Shown: piece after piece, positions 33,233 to 44,974 of the stretch
Position numbering within the stretch: the first letter of the stretch is position 1
Layout: every line of letters begins with the position of its first letter
Origin: Alternaria dauci
Taxonomy: Eukaryota > Ascomycota > Dothideomycetes > Pleosporales > Pleosporaceae
Assembly: GCF_042100115.1 (NCBI RefSeq)
Contig: NC_091275.1
Location: forward strand, 3,162,001 to 3,226,000
Length of the DNA stretch: 64,000 bases
Direction: 5' to 3'
Position numbers and translations under genes: made by a program
The notes under the pieces: generated by a model
What the model saw: only the letters and a program-made list of their open reading frames with translations
Database searches by the model: none
What the model was told of the DNA's origin: nothing

Positions 33233-35194
33233 ATGTCACCAAGTCCAAACTCCAGTCATGTCGATCTGACGAGTGAGCAAGCAGACAGCCTCCTCGCCCC
33301 ACCAAGCACGCTACAGACCCACTCAGTTAGTATCGACGGCACGCACTCGCATCTGAAAGGATACTACACTCAGCTGTCTACGAGCGAGAAAGAGCAAGTA
33401 CGAATCGAAGGCTCGTTGCGCACTACCCGCTTTTCACTCAGCCCATGGCTCCTCGAAATCCTCTCCTTCAGCCTCGCGCTCGCCGCGATTGCCGTCCTCA
33501 TCGCCCTTCTAGCTCTGTACGACAAGAAACAGAATCCACCATGGGCAGCGGATATCTCGCTCAACACACTCGTCTCCATTGCTTCGGTCTTGTTCCGCGC
33601 GTCCGTCATGGTCCCCATCACGAAATGCATCAGCCAGTTGAGCTGGATTTGGCTGGCCAAGACCGAAAGACCCTTGGAGGATGTGGCTCTGTTCGATCAA
33701 GCTAGTCGTGGAGTTCTCGGCGGACTGGCTATCCTCGCATCGCCCCGTCATGTCACTTCCGCAGTCCCCATCGGCGCTATCCTCATGATTATCATGGTCG
33801 CTGTGGGCCCTTGCTTTCAGCAGACTGTTGCCTACTATAGTGCTCAGGTGGTAGACGATACTTCGTCAGCATACACATCGGCTGCATTCGGATACAATGG
33901 ATCCGCAGGTTCTCATGGGAGTAGTTACGCCAGCCAAGGTACATATTTGGGTCAGACTCCATTGGTAACTGCGCTAACGTGATTGTGATTTACAGGTCGT
34001 CAGTTGCCTTTTAACATGAAAAGCGCTGTCTATACTGGTCTTCTATCGTCCGGGATGCTAGCCAGACCAGACCCTTTGTTCTCTTGTAGTAGCGGCAATT
34101 GTACATGGGACGCTTTCGATACGCTTGCTGTAGAGGTTGAGTGCATCAACAATTTAGGTTCCGCTACGTTGCAATGCTATCCAGATCCCAATCCGGAGCC
34201 GTATCGTGGGACCCGATGCGCCATCGAAAGGGGAGAAGCCATGCCTCAGTATGGAGGTTCAACGACCCCCTTCTTCATATGGCTCTACTACGCGAATGAA
34301 ACTTCGAATTTAGACGAATCCGTCTGGGATTTTCCACCGCGGGCTCGCTTAGACATCAACTGGATTCGTGCCACAGATTTGCACTGGACTGACGATCGCA
34401 TGTGGGGTGACATAAGTGAGAATAGTCCGCTTGAGCAGGTGACGTGTAGGCTATATACGGCTTTGCACACAGTGTCAGCAGCGGTAGAAAATGGGATCTA
34501 CAAAGAAAAGGTAGAGCAAGTATCGAAGAATACAGAAGAGGAGTCGGGATACATCAACTTTAAACACCAGAATGGCTCTTCACCACCAGTCAAAATATCT
34601 ATAACAGGACAGCAGAACCAGGTCCTGTTACAAGGAGCTGCCAGTCTCATCGAGTCTGGAAACGTGAGTATCTCAATGCAGGGTTATTTACAAGGTTCCG
34701 AAACAGTCAAGATGATCTACCAAACCCGCAACATTACCGAGTCTGTGTACTCGCTAGTCCACTACATGAACATCGCCCTCCGTTCAAACGACAGCATTCT
34801 CCATAGCCAGGAACAAGGAGAAGACATGAGCACGAGGTCACCTGTCTACATCGCGCCCACTCACAGAGTCAAGGGAAGGGTATACATTGAAAAACTGCAC
34901 GTAGCCGTGCGATGGCGTTGGCTCACACTGCCGGCTCTCGTCGCGCTGTTGACGGGGATTCTGCTGGTAGTCACTATTATCCAAAGCCATAGTCAACATG
35001 TCGGCATTTGGAAAGACAGCGCTCTTGCCCTGGTGTTACGAAGTGAGTTGCAACCCGAACATCAGCGGAACAGCGCACCGGTCAGCACGGTAGAGGCTGT
35101 TGAGCGGGAAGCGAAAGGGCTGGGGGCTGTCTTAGTGCATGACGAGGGTGAAGAAGGGGGTATGAAGAGTAGGGTAAAGGTGCAGCTGCGTTGA
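33233..35194 (+). CDS. DUF3176 family membrane protein
   Basis: Predicted 634 aa. Exons are 33233-33938 and 33996-35194; the 57-bp intron has a GTACAT donor, a GCTAAC branch site and a TTTACAG acceptor. The start ATG 33233 has the favourable context ACCATGTCA; the longer upstream frame begins with a non-ATG codon. The N-terminal part carries the family signature: WLLEILSF with a long helix (about 72-97), DISLNTLVSIASVLFRAS (second helix), CISQLSWIWL, LFDQASRGVLGG and a third hydrophobic segment (about 180-200). A large, probably extracytoplasmic domain with Cys and N-glycosylation sequons follows, then a C-terminal helix (about 543-565) and a short cytosolic tail. The function of the family is unknown. 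Its stop is only 55 bp from that of the convergent HET gene. Confidence 0.87.
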
Positions 35195-35249
35195 ATGTAC
35201 CTGGACGTAGACCTCTCACGATTTTCTCTTTTGTATTCCCAAATCCGCT

Positions 35250-37454
35250 TCATTCAAAGGACATCTCGTGATCCTCCGGTGGCATGTTCGTCCGACAAGC
35301 CTTGTTTCTGCGTACAAGAAACAGCCATCGCTTTGCACACACGATGACTTGAACCGCTCTGGGAAACAACGTGACCGCCGTGCGTATGGTCTCAAGTCCA
35401 AGCCAATCAATACTACGAAGCCCAACATTCTTCCCTTTCCCCCATGCCGCTAGAGTTCGCACCAAGTCTTCGATCTGTGTCTGCGACAAACCCCCATCGC
35501 GTAGTCCAAGTCCTAGCTTCAGATAGCCTTTGCCCCTCCGTTGGCCCCGCGAGATCAAATCTGAAACATCTTTCATTGGAGCAAGACAGATGTGACTTTT
35601 GCTTGGAACCAAGGACCATAACATGGACGGTGTATCGAGTCTGTGCGGGTCCTGGCGTATGCGCTCGGTCAGCCTGTATGTCGAAAATGGTGTGCCGGGT
35701 TCCTCGTCTGCCAACGCATGCAGAGCACTGATCAAAGCTTCCGTGAAGGAATACGGACCAGGGGCTGCTGTTGTATGATCGATTGGACATGCACTCATCA
35801 GTTCAAAACGTTTCGTCTGGTTCTGCCTCCTCGATGGGCGTGTTTCGGCCATCCAGGCATCTGCTAGATTACTGGCCCACGCCGTATCCAGTATCATCAG
35901 TACATCTGCGTCCACTTCGTCGGAGCGAAGAAGATCGTGTGACCTATGCCAGTCGACCGATGGGATGTCGCGCTTGCCTCGGATGGTGGAACTTATATAG
36001 CCTACCAGGTCAAGGCGCTTTGAGTCCTCGCGGAATATGCTATGACCAGTATAGTATACAATGAGTAGGTTGTGAGGTCCGTCGTGTTGCTCAATGAATG
36101 TAACGACAGATCGGTTTATCTGATGCTGGGGCTTACGTGAGGCGTTGAGAGCGAGGATCTCTGTGTGGAATCTGAACCGCCCGCGGAATACAAAGTCGAG
36201 TCTTTGCACCTATCCTTTCATTAGCATGCGCGCTGAACATTTCTCTTTCGTGCAGGACAGTCGGTCGTGATTTCCAAGCGCCGCGTGTAACATTTTGCCA
36301 AAACTCAAACGTAGAAATGTGAATCAAGATCGCATACCTCTTGGTCTGTTCTCAATTCATCCAGCTCATCCGCCCACCTCACGAGCAATACGGCGACGTT
36401 TTCGTAAGCACTTGGTGTATCCAGATTCGCAGCAATCGCCTTGTCCCACCAAGATTTCATTTCTCCTTCACTATCTTGGCTCATTCTGTCCCTTGATGAT
36501 CGGTGTTGGTACCGATCGTCAGCATCGAGCGGCTGTGCTTCGGAAATTTCCGCTCTCTGTGACCTGGCTGCTTTTCGCTCAATCTCCCAGTGAAGGCGAT
36601 CAAATGCATTCTCTCGGCCCTCTCCATAGATGGGTGGCATATGTACGCCAAAGAGACCCAGGAGAGAATAAGCTGCGTCTTCTTGCCGTTTAGTATTACG
36701 TCCTTGTGCCCACGACATGCGCTCCTCAATGCTGAAAGTCGATGGTGATAGACAAGTCTCTTGTAAAGCTTGCTCGGATATCCCTGTTATCATGTGAATC
36801 TCCTCTGAGAGACTCTCTCTATCGCCTATGAACGCCCTATCTCGACTGAAGAAATGGACGGATGCTGGTGCCAGCAGTTCCTGAAGAGTCCAGCCTCTTG
36901 TGAACCATTTGCTCTTGCGAAATTCTTTTTGCCATCTCTTTCTAAGTTTTTCTTGGAGTTCTATGCTTTTCTTCACACTATCTATCATCCGAATCTGTTC
37001 TTGAGCCGTCAAGATCAGTTTGTCGCCAGGTGTTGTAGCTGAGATATCGGGGGCGAATCCTGAACTTTCTACGTCGGTGAGGTAGACATAGCATCTTGCA
37101 GAATGCTGATACCACGAAAACATGGAATTGATGGCCTCGGTCAGCTTCACAAGATCTCTCTTGTCAATGCAGCACGTATCCACCTGAAGGGTATCAGCTA
37201 TTGTGCGCGGAGATGTAACGAAAAGGCACCCTCACCCAGAAATATTCCAACCCATCTTTCTGAGCTTGCGCGGCGCAGAAGCGCAGTTTTTCGTAGCCGG
37301 ATTTACTTTTGCCTCTGCCCTTTACAATGTCTTTGAATGTTACTTCGTCGCTGTCAGAACCCCAGGTGTGTGAAAGTATAGCATACGGTGGAGGCTGCCC
37401 ATAGTATTCGGTAAGGCTGAACTCGCCGTTGCTCTCACGTCGCAGCAGGTGCAT
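35250..37454 (-). CDS. HET-domain protein with caspase-like C-terminal domain (catalytic Cys missing)
   Basis: Predicted 674 aa. Exons are 37454-37236, 37183-36338 and 36209-35250; introns are 52 bp (GTGAGG) and 128 bp (GTATGC). The N-terminal half is a HET domain of the kind that triggers heterokaryon incompatibility cell death: MHLLRRESNGEFSLTE, PPYAILSHTWG, YFWVDTCCIDKRD, AINSMFSWYQ, WFTRGWTLQELLAP and EDAAYSLLGLFGVHMPPIYGEG. From about residue 356 a caspase/metacaspase-like domain follows: FRFHTEILAL, HDGPHNLLIVYYTGHS with His411 at the catalytic His position, and VDADVLMILDTAWASN, where related proteins have DCC followed by an aromatic or His. Thr464-Ala465 replace the Cys pair, so peptidase activity is unlikely. 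It may be an adaptor or a decayed death effector. It has no NACHT or repeat domain. Confidence 0.85.
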
Positions 37455-37811
37455 GTCGGAGCGGTAGTGGCAGAGGGCCGTGTGAGTTGCTGTTGAACAT
37501 TAGCGCCAGGAGGGGTTGTGTGATGTTCGCTGGCAGCAGCGGACGTCTAGACGAAGACATAATCAAGTAAGCAGTGGCGTTTTCCCAGTAAAGGATTCGA
37601 GATGAGGCTTCCAAAGAGACATGGGTTGGTGTGGCGTGGAGCTGAGGTGGGGGCGGGGCAGCTTGGCAGGGTCCATGACGGAGCTTCGCGTCCCTCGAAA
37701 TATTTGACTCCAGGCACCACACTTGAAACAAAGGAATATCTTCCCACAGAGCTCTGCATAATAGTCTCCTACTGTAACTATACGAAAGAGCTTTGCATTG
37801 AAACCGCCACC
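37455..37811. promoter_or_regulatory. Divergent promoter region between the HET and phosducin-like genes
   Basis: 357 bp separate the two start codons. No specific binding site stands out. The minus-strand frames across it are shadows. Confidence 0.4.
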
Positions 37812-38690
37812 ATGCAGATGCCAGACATGCCCGTCAACGTCCCAATCGACGACCCCAACGCCGATACAGAATGGTGAGCGAGGCGACCACCAACACCAGG
37901 CAACAAACCGCAGACCTAACATGCGCGCAACAGGAACGACATTCTCCGGAGTAAAGGCATCATCCCCGAAAAGCCGCCCTCGCCCACGCCCATGATCCAA
38001 GAAGCGCTCGAGCAAGCCCGCCAACTCGCGCACGAAAACCGGCTGGAAGGCAAAGACCTCGACGAACTCGCCGAGCTCGAAGACGAAGAAGACGACGACT
38101 TTCTCGATTCATACCGCCAGAAGCGCATGGCGGAATTGTCGTCTATAAATACTGCATCCGTCTACAATCAAGTCTACCACATCCAGAAACCAGACTACTC
38201 GACCGACGTAACGGAAGAGAGCAAGAAGGCATACGTGCTTGTCTTGCTGACTAGCTCCACGGGCACGAATACAGAGTCGAGAGTCATGATTGAGCATTGG
38301 AGGGAGCTCGCGAAGAGATTTGGCGACGTCAAGTTTTGCCAGATGAGAGCGGATTTGTGTATTGAGGGGTATCCGGATAAGAATACGCCGACGGTGTTGA
38401 TTTACAAAGATGGGGATATCAAGAGGCAGATTGTGACGCTGATGCAGTTGGCTGGGCCGAGGACGAGTGTAGCAGGTAAGTTTGTGTGCTATCAGCCATG
38501 CATGGCGATTTTTGTGTTAGGGAGATGCTGATCCGATGTGGTAGATCTGGAAAGAGTACTGGTAGATGTTGGTGCGGTTAAGCTGGGAGATTCTCGTTTG
38601 CAGAAGAAGAAAGAGGAGGACGACGAGAATAGGAGTAAGATAAGACAGGGAAATGCTGCTGCCGACGACGATGACAGCGATTGGGATTGA
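37812..38690 (+). CDS. PLP2: Phosducin-like protein (PLP2/PDCL3 type, thioredoxin fold)
   Basis: Predicted 249 aa. Exons are 37812-37873, 37934-38475 and 38545-38690; introns are 60 and 69 bp with GTGAGC and GTAAGT donors. The ATG has the context CCACCATG. The N-terminus has the family motif DTEWNDILRSKGIIPEKP, followed by an acidic helical stretch and RQKRMAEL. The thioredoxin-like domain (about 85-215) contains VLLTSS, WRELAKRFGDVKFCQMRAD and NTPTVLIYKDGDIKRQIVTL. The C-terminus is Lys/Asp-rich (ADDDDSDWD). Family members are cytosolic co-chaperones of the CCT chaperonin for actin, tubulin and cell-cycle proteins. It is a housekeeping gene, unrelated in function to its neighbours. The symbol is by family similarity. 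Confidence 0.88.
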
Positions 38691-39483
38691 AGCAGTCACG
38701 ACTAGCTGTTTTTTTTTTCATTTGACGCATCGTGTCACAACATGTGCATCTCCTAGGCAAAAGGGGAATCATGTTGCGAGGTATGTACCGCGAAGCACGC
38801 GAGCCCAGCGTCGACCCAGAAATGGGTACGCTTCTGCCTAGACCATAGTCTTAGCGATATCGTGCAAGCACAGCCAATGACAGCGCAGACGAAGCGCGAG
38901 TACTTTACCTCTTTGACCAAGCTATGGATCCGTCTGAAGCTTGCTGCATGTGTGAGGGGAAGGTCGGTTGCTGCGACACCTACTACCTCTTTGGGAAACC
39001 AGTCGAGAATGACGAGTGCTTAGCGATCGTGGGGTGACGACAGGCGGTGGTATTTTTTTTTCTTTTGCACGTGGAAACGCAGGGTAGTGAGAAGTAGTGG
39101 GTGGTGTTGGGTCAATGTCGTGTTCTTCTTGGGAGTTTGGACACGATAGTTGAAGTTGAGACTCTGCTGCGGTACATGTGAAATGTAGTGAACCAAGGAC
39201 ATTCGAAGCTTTTAGATTGGATTCCATACGTCTAGCACCATTGGATGAATACGGAAGCATCGGGTCGGAAGAGTTTTTTCGCAAGCGCAGACGCCATGCT
39301 TCGTATCATTGCCGTTTCATGATTCGAGCGTCCTATCTCACAAGAACTGCTCCTCAGGCTACAACCATGCCTAACACCCAAACGTCCAAACCAAGCTTAC
39401 CAGCCTAACAACAGTCAGAAAAGAGAAAAGATCGGGTATTAACAAGAAACCAGCATATGCTCCAGCACCAGCCCATCAGCCAA
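38691..39483. other. Intergenic, convergent 3' ends
   Basis: A 793-bp stretch between the stops of the phosducin-like and bZIP genes. There are T-runs at 38709-38718 and 39052-39065 and frames up to 120 codons without domain content. No gene is supported. Confidence 0.45.
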
Positions 39484-40553
39484 TCATATAAGCTCATCCC
39501 CCCCACACCTCCGCGACTCCTCCACCGCCTGCCAAATCGTGCTCTCCTCAAATATGGGCCCATGGCCATCACACTTCGTCTTCCCTTTGAGCCTTTCACA
39601 CACATCCGCCACATCCACCAGCCCCTGCTTGACCAACGGATGCGACTGAATCAGATCCCACGCCTTCCCCGCGGGAACCTCTCTCCCCTTTCCCTTGGTC
39701 CGCGAATGCTCTTTGCCCGCTGAATTCACCACAGCGCCATGTGTCAGCGACTCGACGCTATACTGCATTTCCATTTCGTCGTCATCATAGTCCTCGTCTG
39801 TAGCGGTGGGTAGATGGGCGCCAGGCGAGGGATAGCTAGCAGATACCGGGCGCGAGGACGCGGGTGAATGGCCGGTGGTGGCGCGCAGGATTTCGTTTTC
39901 GGTGCGGGCGCGGTGCAGTGCGGATTTTAGGCGGTCGTTGTCGGATTGCAGGGTGCGCGTGCTGGATTCGAGGGCCGAGAGCTTAGTTTCGAGTTCTTTG
40001 ACGTGGCGTTCTTTGCGCTCGCGGAAGGCGCGCTGGCTGTTGGTATGCAGTCAGTATTTTTACTTGGATGGAAACAACAAGGTAAGAAGGATGGCGGAAA
40101 CATACGCTGCCCTGTTCTGTGCCTTGCGTCTGCTCTGTGCAGGCGTCAGATTCTCCTTTTCCTCGCTGCTGCTGCGCGTCTGGTGCGGCTGGCCATCTTC
40201 AAAGTCCGGGCCGAGTCCAGAGTCTATGCTACCGACAGGCATGGGCGTGTGTGCTGCAATGTTTTCCGGAGAGCCTTGGTGCGGCGTGGGCAGGCCGTGG
40301 TTGAGGCCAAAGCCACCATCATAACATGTTGGATAGAGGGCCGAGTCGAGAGGTTCCTGTTGCCCGGTGTCAGATTACTAAGGCGTGTTTGAGCTCTGCG
40401 GGGTCTCTTCCGGGTACCCCCGCCGCTGCTGTTACTACTCACAATGCTCTGCGTCGTGGTGTCGGCGTCGAGGCCAGTGTGTGTAAAGGGCTGCTGCATG
40501 CCCAGGAACTGGTCGTAGGCCTGTTGGGGCCCGCCGAAGAAGGAGTAGTCCAT
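39484..40553 (-). CDS. AP-1-like bZIP transcription factor (Yap/Pap1 type)
   Basis: Predicted 304 aa. Exons are 40553-40443, 40356-40106 and 40036-39484; introns are 86 bp (GTGAGT) and 69 bp (GTATGT). The second intron lies within the basic region, which reads RRKAQNRAAQRAFRERKERH after splicing (about 110-130): the NxxAQxxFR signature of fungal AP-1 factors. A leucine-zipper-like coiled coil follows (LETKLSALESSTRTLQSDNDRL in outline). The C-terminus resembles the cysteine-rich redox/export region of Pap1/Yap proteins: IWQAVEESRR, LIQSHPLVKQG, VADVCERLKGKTKCDG and the end GGDELI, with Cys residues at the expected intervals. It likely acts in oxidative, drug or metal stress response. It stands 2.4 kb from a siderophore transporter gene, divergently; co-regulation is possible but unproven. 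Confidence 0.87.
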
Positions 40554-42963
40554 TGTTGTGTGCGACGTTGCTGGCTACCACGGCTGTAGCGCGACGGGGG
40601 GGAGCTCCACGCCGTTTGCGATGATTAAGTACTGACTGAGCGTTGCAAAGCACCGACCTCAATGCAATGGCTCGATACACACGTATATAAATGTGGAAAG
40701 CACCGAGTAGCCCCCGTAGTCGATGGGACACGGATCGAGAGATGTGCAGCGGGGAGAGGCACCAAGGCTCACGTTTCCCGGCCAGAGTGCACAGCTGAAC
40801 ATCTGGGCCTTATAACCCAGCAAAACGGTAGGGTGGAGCTTACTGGCGATGTGCTCACTCCCGCTGCCTCGAAGCCCAACCACAGTGCATAAGCTAGACA
40901 GCCATGCACATGGCCGCGCAGAGGCCATCCAGACGACCCCAGTGCGCGGTTCGGGTCTGTCGGACGTCTTGGTCGCCGCCCTGCGATGCTGCAACCAGGA
41001 GCACGCCTACGACGCCTGCGACGACAACGGCCACGCTGTTGCTGATGCTGGCCCTTATCGACCCAAATGCACGAGTCTCGCCCTGTAGCCCAAACGGGTA
41101 TCCTCCAGCAGGAGCATGCTGACTGCAGCTTCGCAAGCACGATGCTGTATGCTGTTAGGGTAAGGAGTTGCGGCATTCCAGCATGAGACGCGACCAGACT
41201 CTCTCCAGCCATGTCTCGCACGTGTACCCACTGAACAACGGTGCTGACTGAGTCCCGTCGACACAGGCTGCATGCATTCTCTTGACCAGAGCATGCTAGA
41301 TGCATTATGGATACCGCTTGCGTTTGGTACCTAGTCTGCATTTTCTCCGGAGTGTACTGACCGCAACCCGACATATTCGGCAGAGCCGCTTTGAAACAGC
41401 AAGTCAGCTGTGGTACCTGGCCATATGCATCAGCAACTCTGCACACAGATCGTTGCTTGACCTCTACGGACTACAGCTGAAGCTGAAGAGTGGAAATAAC
41501 AACACAAACGTCTCCCACTAGGACTTAGGACTTAGGACATACCAACCCTCAGCAAGGTAAGCACTAGCCTCGCAGCATTTAGTGTACGGAATCGTCTCCC
41601 GCGATGTACGTTCGTCCTCAGCAAATCAGCTCTCACATCATCCTGCAGCCAGTGTACGCGAGACTTGCCACTACTGGGTCTTTTTACTGCTCCGACTACG
41701 CGGGGATATTTCGACTAGCATCAACACATGGAGTCGCCGTGCATTCGCTTACTACATGGTGGTGTAGTCCCATTGACAGCGTCGACAGGCTTTGCACTCT
41801 GCATCGCAGACCGAGCTGCTGAGCAGGCTGATGATGTTGGTAGGGACGCTGTGAGGCTTTGCAGTAAAAGGCGGTAGTGATACACGTGAAGAGACATTCT
41901 GGTAATGCTCGAGCTTCCTTGTCACACGTCCCTAGTCTGCTTCAGGCTACTAATAACTTCTCACCACTAGCTAGTCGCACCTGCTTCGAGAACGAAAGCA
42001 CATACCCACTCTTTCCCTTCACTTACATGCGGAAGACTGCGGACACCCGACAAGCACTACCTTGAGAGTAGTGCATAAGGCTGTCGTCGAGCAGACTCCG
42101 AGCCTCGGAAACCGCGGACATCACATGATCGTCGCTGGATGCAGGTATTGCTGGAGCTTGCTCAAAGCGGTCAGAATGATCTTCGCGTCTCCAGTTTCGC
42201 CCCAGACTCTCCAATGTTCCCTGGTATCGGATGGCGAGAAGGTAGATCTCGTCTGGAAGCTGGTGCTAATCGGCTATTTCGCTCCTCTACCTTGACTCAC
42301 GAAAGTGAATCGAGCTGACTGCCTGTACCGTATCTGCTTGGCAGCGATACTACTTGTATTCAGACATTTCTTAAATCCGAGTACAAGACAAAATCCCCGA
42401 GTCATTGTTGCCCTTGGTACTAGCAACAACGCCGTCAAACTCTACGCCACGAATCAGCACTTGCTCCCCTCTATCCTCCAACAAGCCCACTCCGTCCCTC
42501 CATTCCACAAAACACGAGCAAAGTCTCCATCATACCTCCCACTCGTCGCTTGCCAAGGCCTCGACCCTTCTATTCCCGAGGCCCGCACACGGCACGCCAA
42601 GCCGCGCCCTGCAGAAAATTTGCATCTAATCTTATCAATCAGTCTTGGCCAGACTGCTACTAACCTCTCTCCAGAGCCGCATTCAGCGTATCCGACTGGA
42701 TCGTAACGTACAAGAAGCTTTTTGCTCGCTCGGCGTCCGGTCCCAGAGGGGAAAGGTGATGTGTGAATTCGTGTGTGGCGTGTTTGCCAGTTCCTGTCCA
42801 GTCCGTGTCAGGCCACTTACACACCTGCACCTGGGCTTTCATTCACCTAAGATTGACTCGCGTGCGCGCGCGGTGAAGAGTACAAAATAAAACTTCTCTT
42901 CCCAGCAACAATAATCCTCTCACACTACACGCTCGCTCCCGTTTCCCAACCCGTCATCTCGCC
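40554..42963. other. Long divergent intergenic region (2.4 kb)
   Basis: Between the bZIP and siderophore-transporter start codons. Several frames exist, the longest about 225 codons on the minus strand at 40769-41446, but they are Cys/Arg-rich, lack splice-linked partners and show no domain. It probably holds long leaders and regulatory DNA. A duplicated AGGACTTAGGACTTAGGAC lies near 41520-41540. TTATCAATC at 42632-42640 is only a partial match to the siderophore-repressor GATA site. Confidence 0.4.
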
Positions 42964-44974
42964 ATGTCTCGTCATAGCGATGCAGACATTGACAAGACCG
43001 TGCAGCTCAGCACCAGCGAGACGGGCATCGACTCACCAACCAAGCAGCACGACGTCTTGACCAGCAGCGCCCCGCACCCCCAGTCCCCTGCAGTACTCCC
43101 TGCCGCAAAGTCGCCCGGTGTGATTCGCATCGAGGCGCTCAATGCGCACACGTCTTTTCTCAACCGCTGCTGCATCTTCTTTGGCATCTTCCTCGTCGCG
43201 TACGCGTATGGGCTCGATGGCACGCTGCGGTACACGTACCAACCGTATGCCACAGCAGGGTTCCAGGAGCACTCGACGCTGGCTACGATCAACGTGTTGA
43301 GGAGTGTGATTGCGGCGGCTGCGCAGCCGACTGCGGCGAAGATTGCGGATGTGTTTGGTCGTGTTGAAGTCGTTGTTTTGTCGATTTTCTTCTATATCCT
43401 GGGTATGTTTGCGGGTCCCCGTGTGAAAGTGATGAGATGGTAGGTCTTTGCTAACAAGGTGGGATACAGGAACGGTTATCGAAGCTGCTAGCAAAGACGT
43501 CGAGTCTTTTGCTACTGGTGCTGTTTTCTACCAGATTGGGTACACGACTGTTATCGTGCTCATCGAGGTCATCATAGCGGATATCACGTCCCTCCGCTCT
43601 CGCCTCTTCTTCTCGTACATCCCCGCTATCCCGTTCCTGATCAACACGTGGGTGAGCGGAGATGTCAGCCAGGCTGTGCTTGAATCGACGACGTGGCGAT
43701 GGGGCGTAGGCATGTGGTGCATCATCTACACCGTGTGCTGCATCCCGCTCGTTGCTTCACTGCTGTGGTCGAGCCGACAAGCTCGCAAGGCTGGCGCACT
43801 CGACAAGTACCAGACGCCGTACCAGGTCCATGGCGGTAGCATCAAGAACCTGCTCATGGCGCTCTTCTGGCAGATGGACGTTCCTGGTATCTTTTTGCTG
43901 ATTGTCGTGTTTGGCTGCATTCTGACGGTAAGCTGGCATACGTTTGTACATACTATGCGTTCGCTTTTGCTAACTTATCGATCAGCCTTTCACCATCGCA
44001 GGCGGCTCGCAGTCGCAATGGGGCACAGCAAAGGTCATCGCTCCCCTCGTCATCGGCATCCTCTGTCTTCCGGTTTTCATCATCTGGGAACAGCGAGCAC
44101 CGCACCCGATGCTTCCTTTCCACCTGCTCAAAGACCGCGCAGTCTGGGGCGCCCTAGGAATCGCGTGCACGCTGAACTTTGCATGGACCATGCAAGGCGA
44201 TTTTCTGTACACGGTGCTCGTCGTTGCGTTTGATGAATCGATCAAGAGCGCGACGCGCATCAGCTCTCTGTACAGCTTCACGTCTGTCATTACCGGGCTG
44301 ATACTCGGTGGCATTGTGTTCAAGGTCCGCCGTCTGAAACCGTTTATTATCGCTGGAACATGTCTCTTTGTGGTTGCGTTCGGTCTGCTGATCCACTACC
44401 GTGGTGGCGAGGGCGATGCGTCGCATTCTGGTATCATCGGTGCGCAGATATGCTTGGGTATTGCGGGTGGTATGTTTCCGTATCCGGCGCAGGCCAGCAT
44501 CCAGGCTGCCACGAAGCACGAGCGTAAGTCATCTCTTCGCACCCCGCAAATATGATTCACGAGTTTAAATGCTGACAATCGACAATAGACGTCGCCATCG
44601 TTACAGGCATCTACCTCGCCACCTACAACATCGGCAGCGCCCTCGGCAACACCGTCTCAGGCGCCATGTGGCAGCAAATCATACCAAACGAGCTCCTCCG
44701 TCGCACTGGCGATCCATCGCTCGCAGCCGTCGTCTACGGCGACCCCTTTACCTTTGCTGTTTCGTACCCAGTAGGCACCGTCGAGCGCACAGCCGTGATT
44801 GAAGCATACCGCCACGTACAAAAGCTGCTCTGCATCGCGGGTATCTGTCTCGCGGTGCTGCTGGTCGCTTTCTCGCTTGTTATCCGCGATCCGAAGTTGG
44901 GTAAGGAGCAGAGTTTGGAGGATGCGGAGGGGGCTGTGGAGGGAACGCGGGAGGATGATAGGCAGAAGGAGTAG
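42964..44974 (+). CDS. Siderophore iron transporter, MFS (Arn/Sit/Mir type)
   Basis: Predicted 606 aa. Exons are 42964-43402, 43470-43927, 43986-44523 and 44589-44974; introns are 67, 58 and 65 bp with GTATGT, GTAAGC and GTAAGT donors and GCTAAC/GCTGAC branch sites. After a hydrophilic N-terminus of about 65 residues comes the family-specific first loop [20 protein letters not shown], then the MFS motif-A-like [11 protein letters not shown]. Further landmarks are [54 protein letters not shown] in parts, and the long loop before the last helix ([14 protein letters not shown]). Fourteen helices are expected. It takes up ferri-siderophores at the plasma membrane or in vesicles. The C-terminus is acidic and hydrophilic. 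Confidence 0.92.

Noticed and set aside
37563..38033. 156-codon minus-strand frame across the phosducin-like gene start
   Set aside because: Antisense shadow of the first exons of a well-supported plus-strand gene.
40769..41446. 225-codon minus-strand frame
   Set aside because: Cys- and Arg-rich without domains, contains a low-complexity Arg run, and overlaps several equally long frames on the other strand; typical of GC-rich non-coding DNA.
42632..42640. Possible GATA-type siderophore-repressor site upstream of the siderophore transporter
   Set aside because: TTATCAATC matches only part of the known ATCWGATAA element, and such short matches are common by chance.
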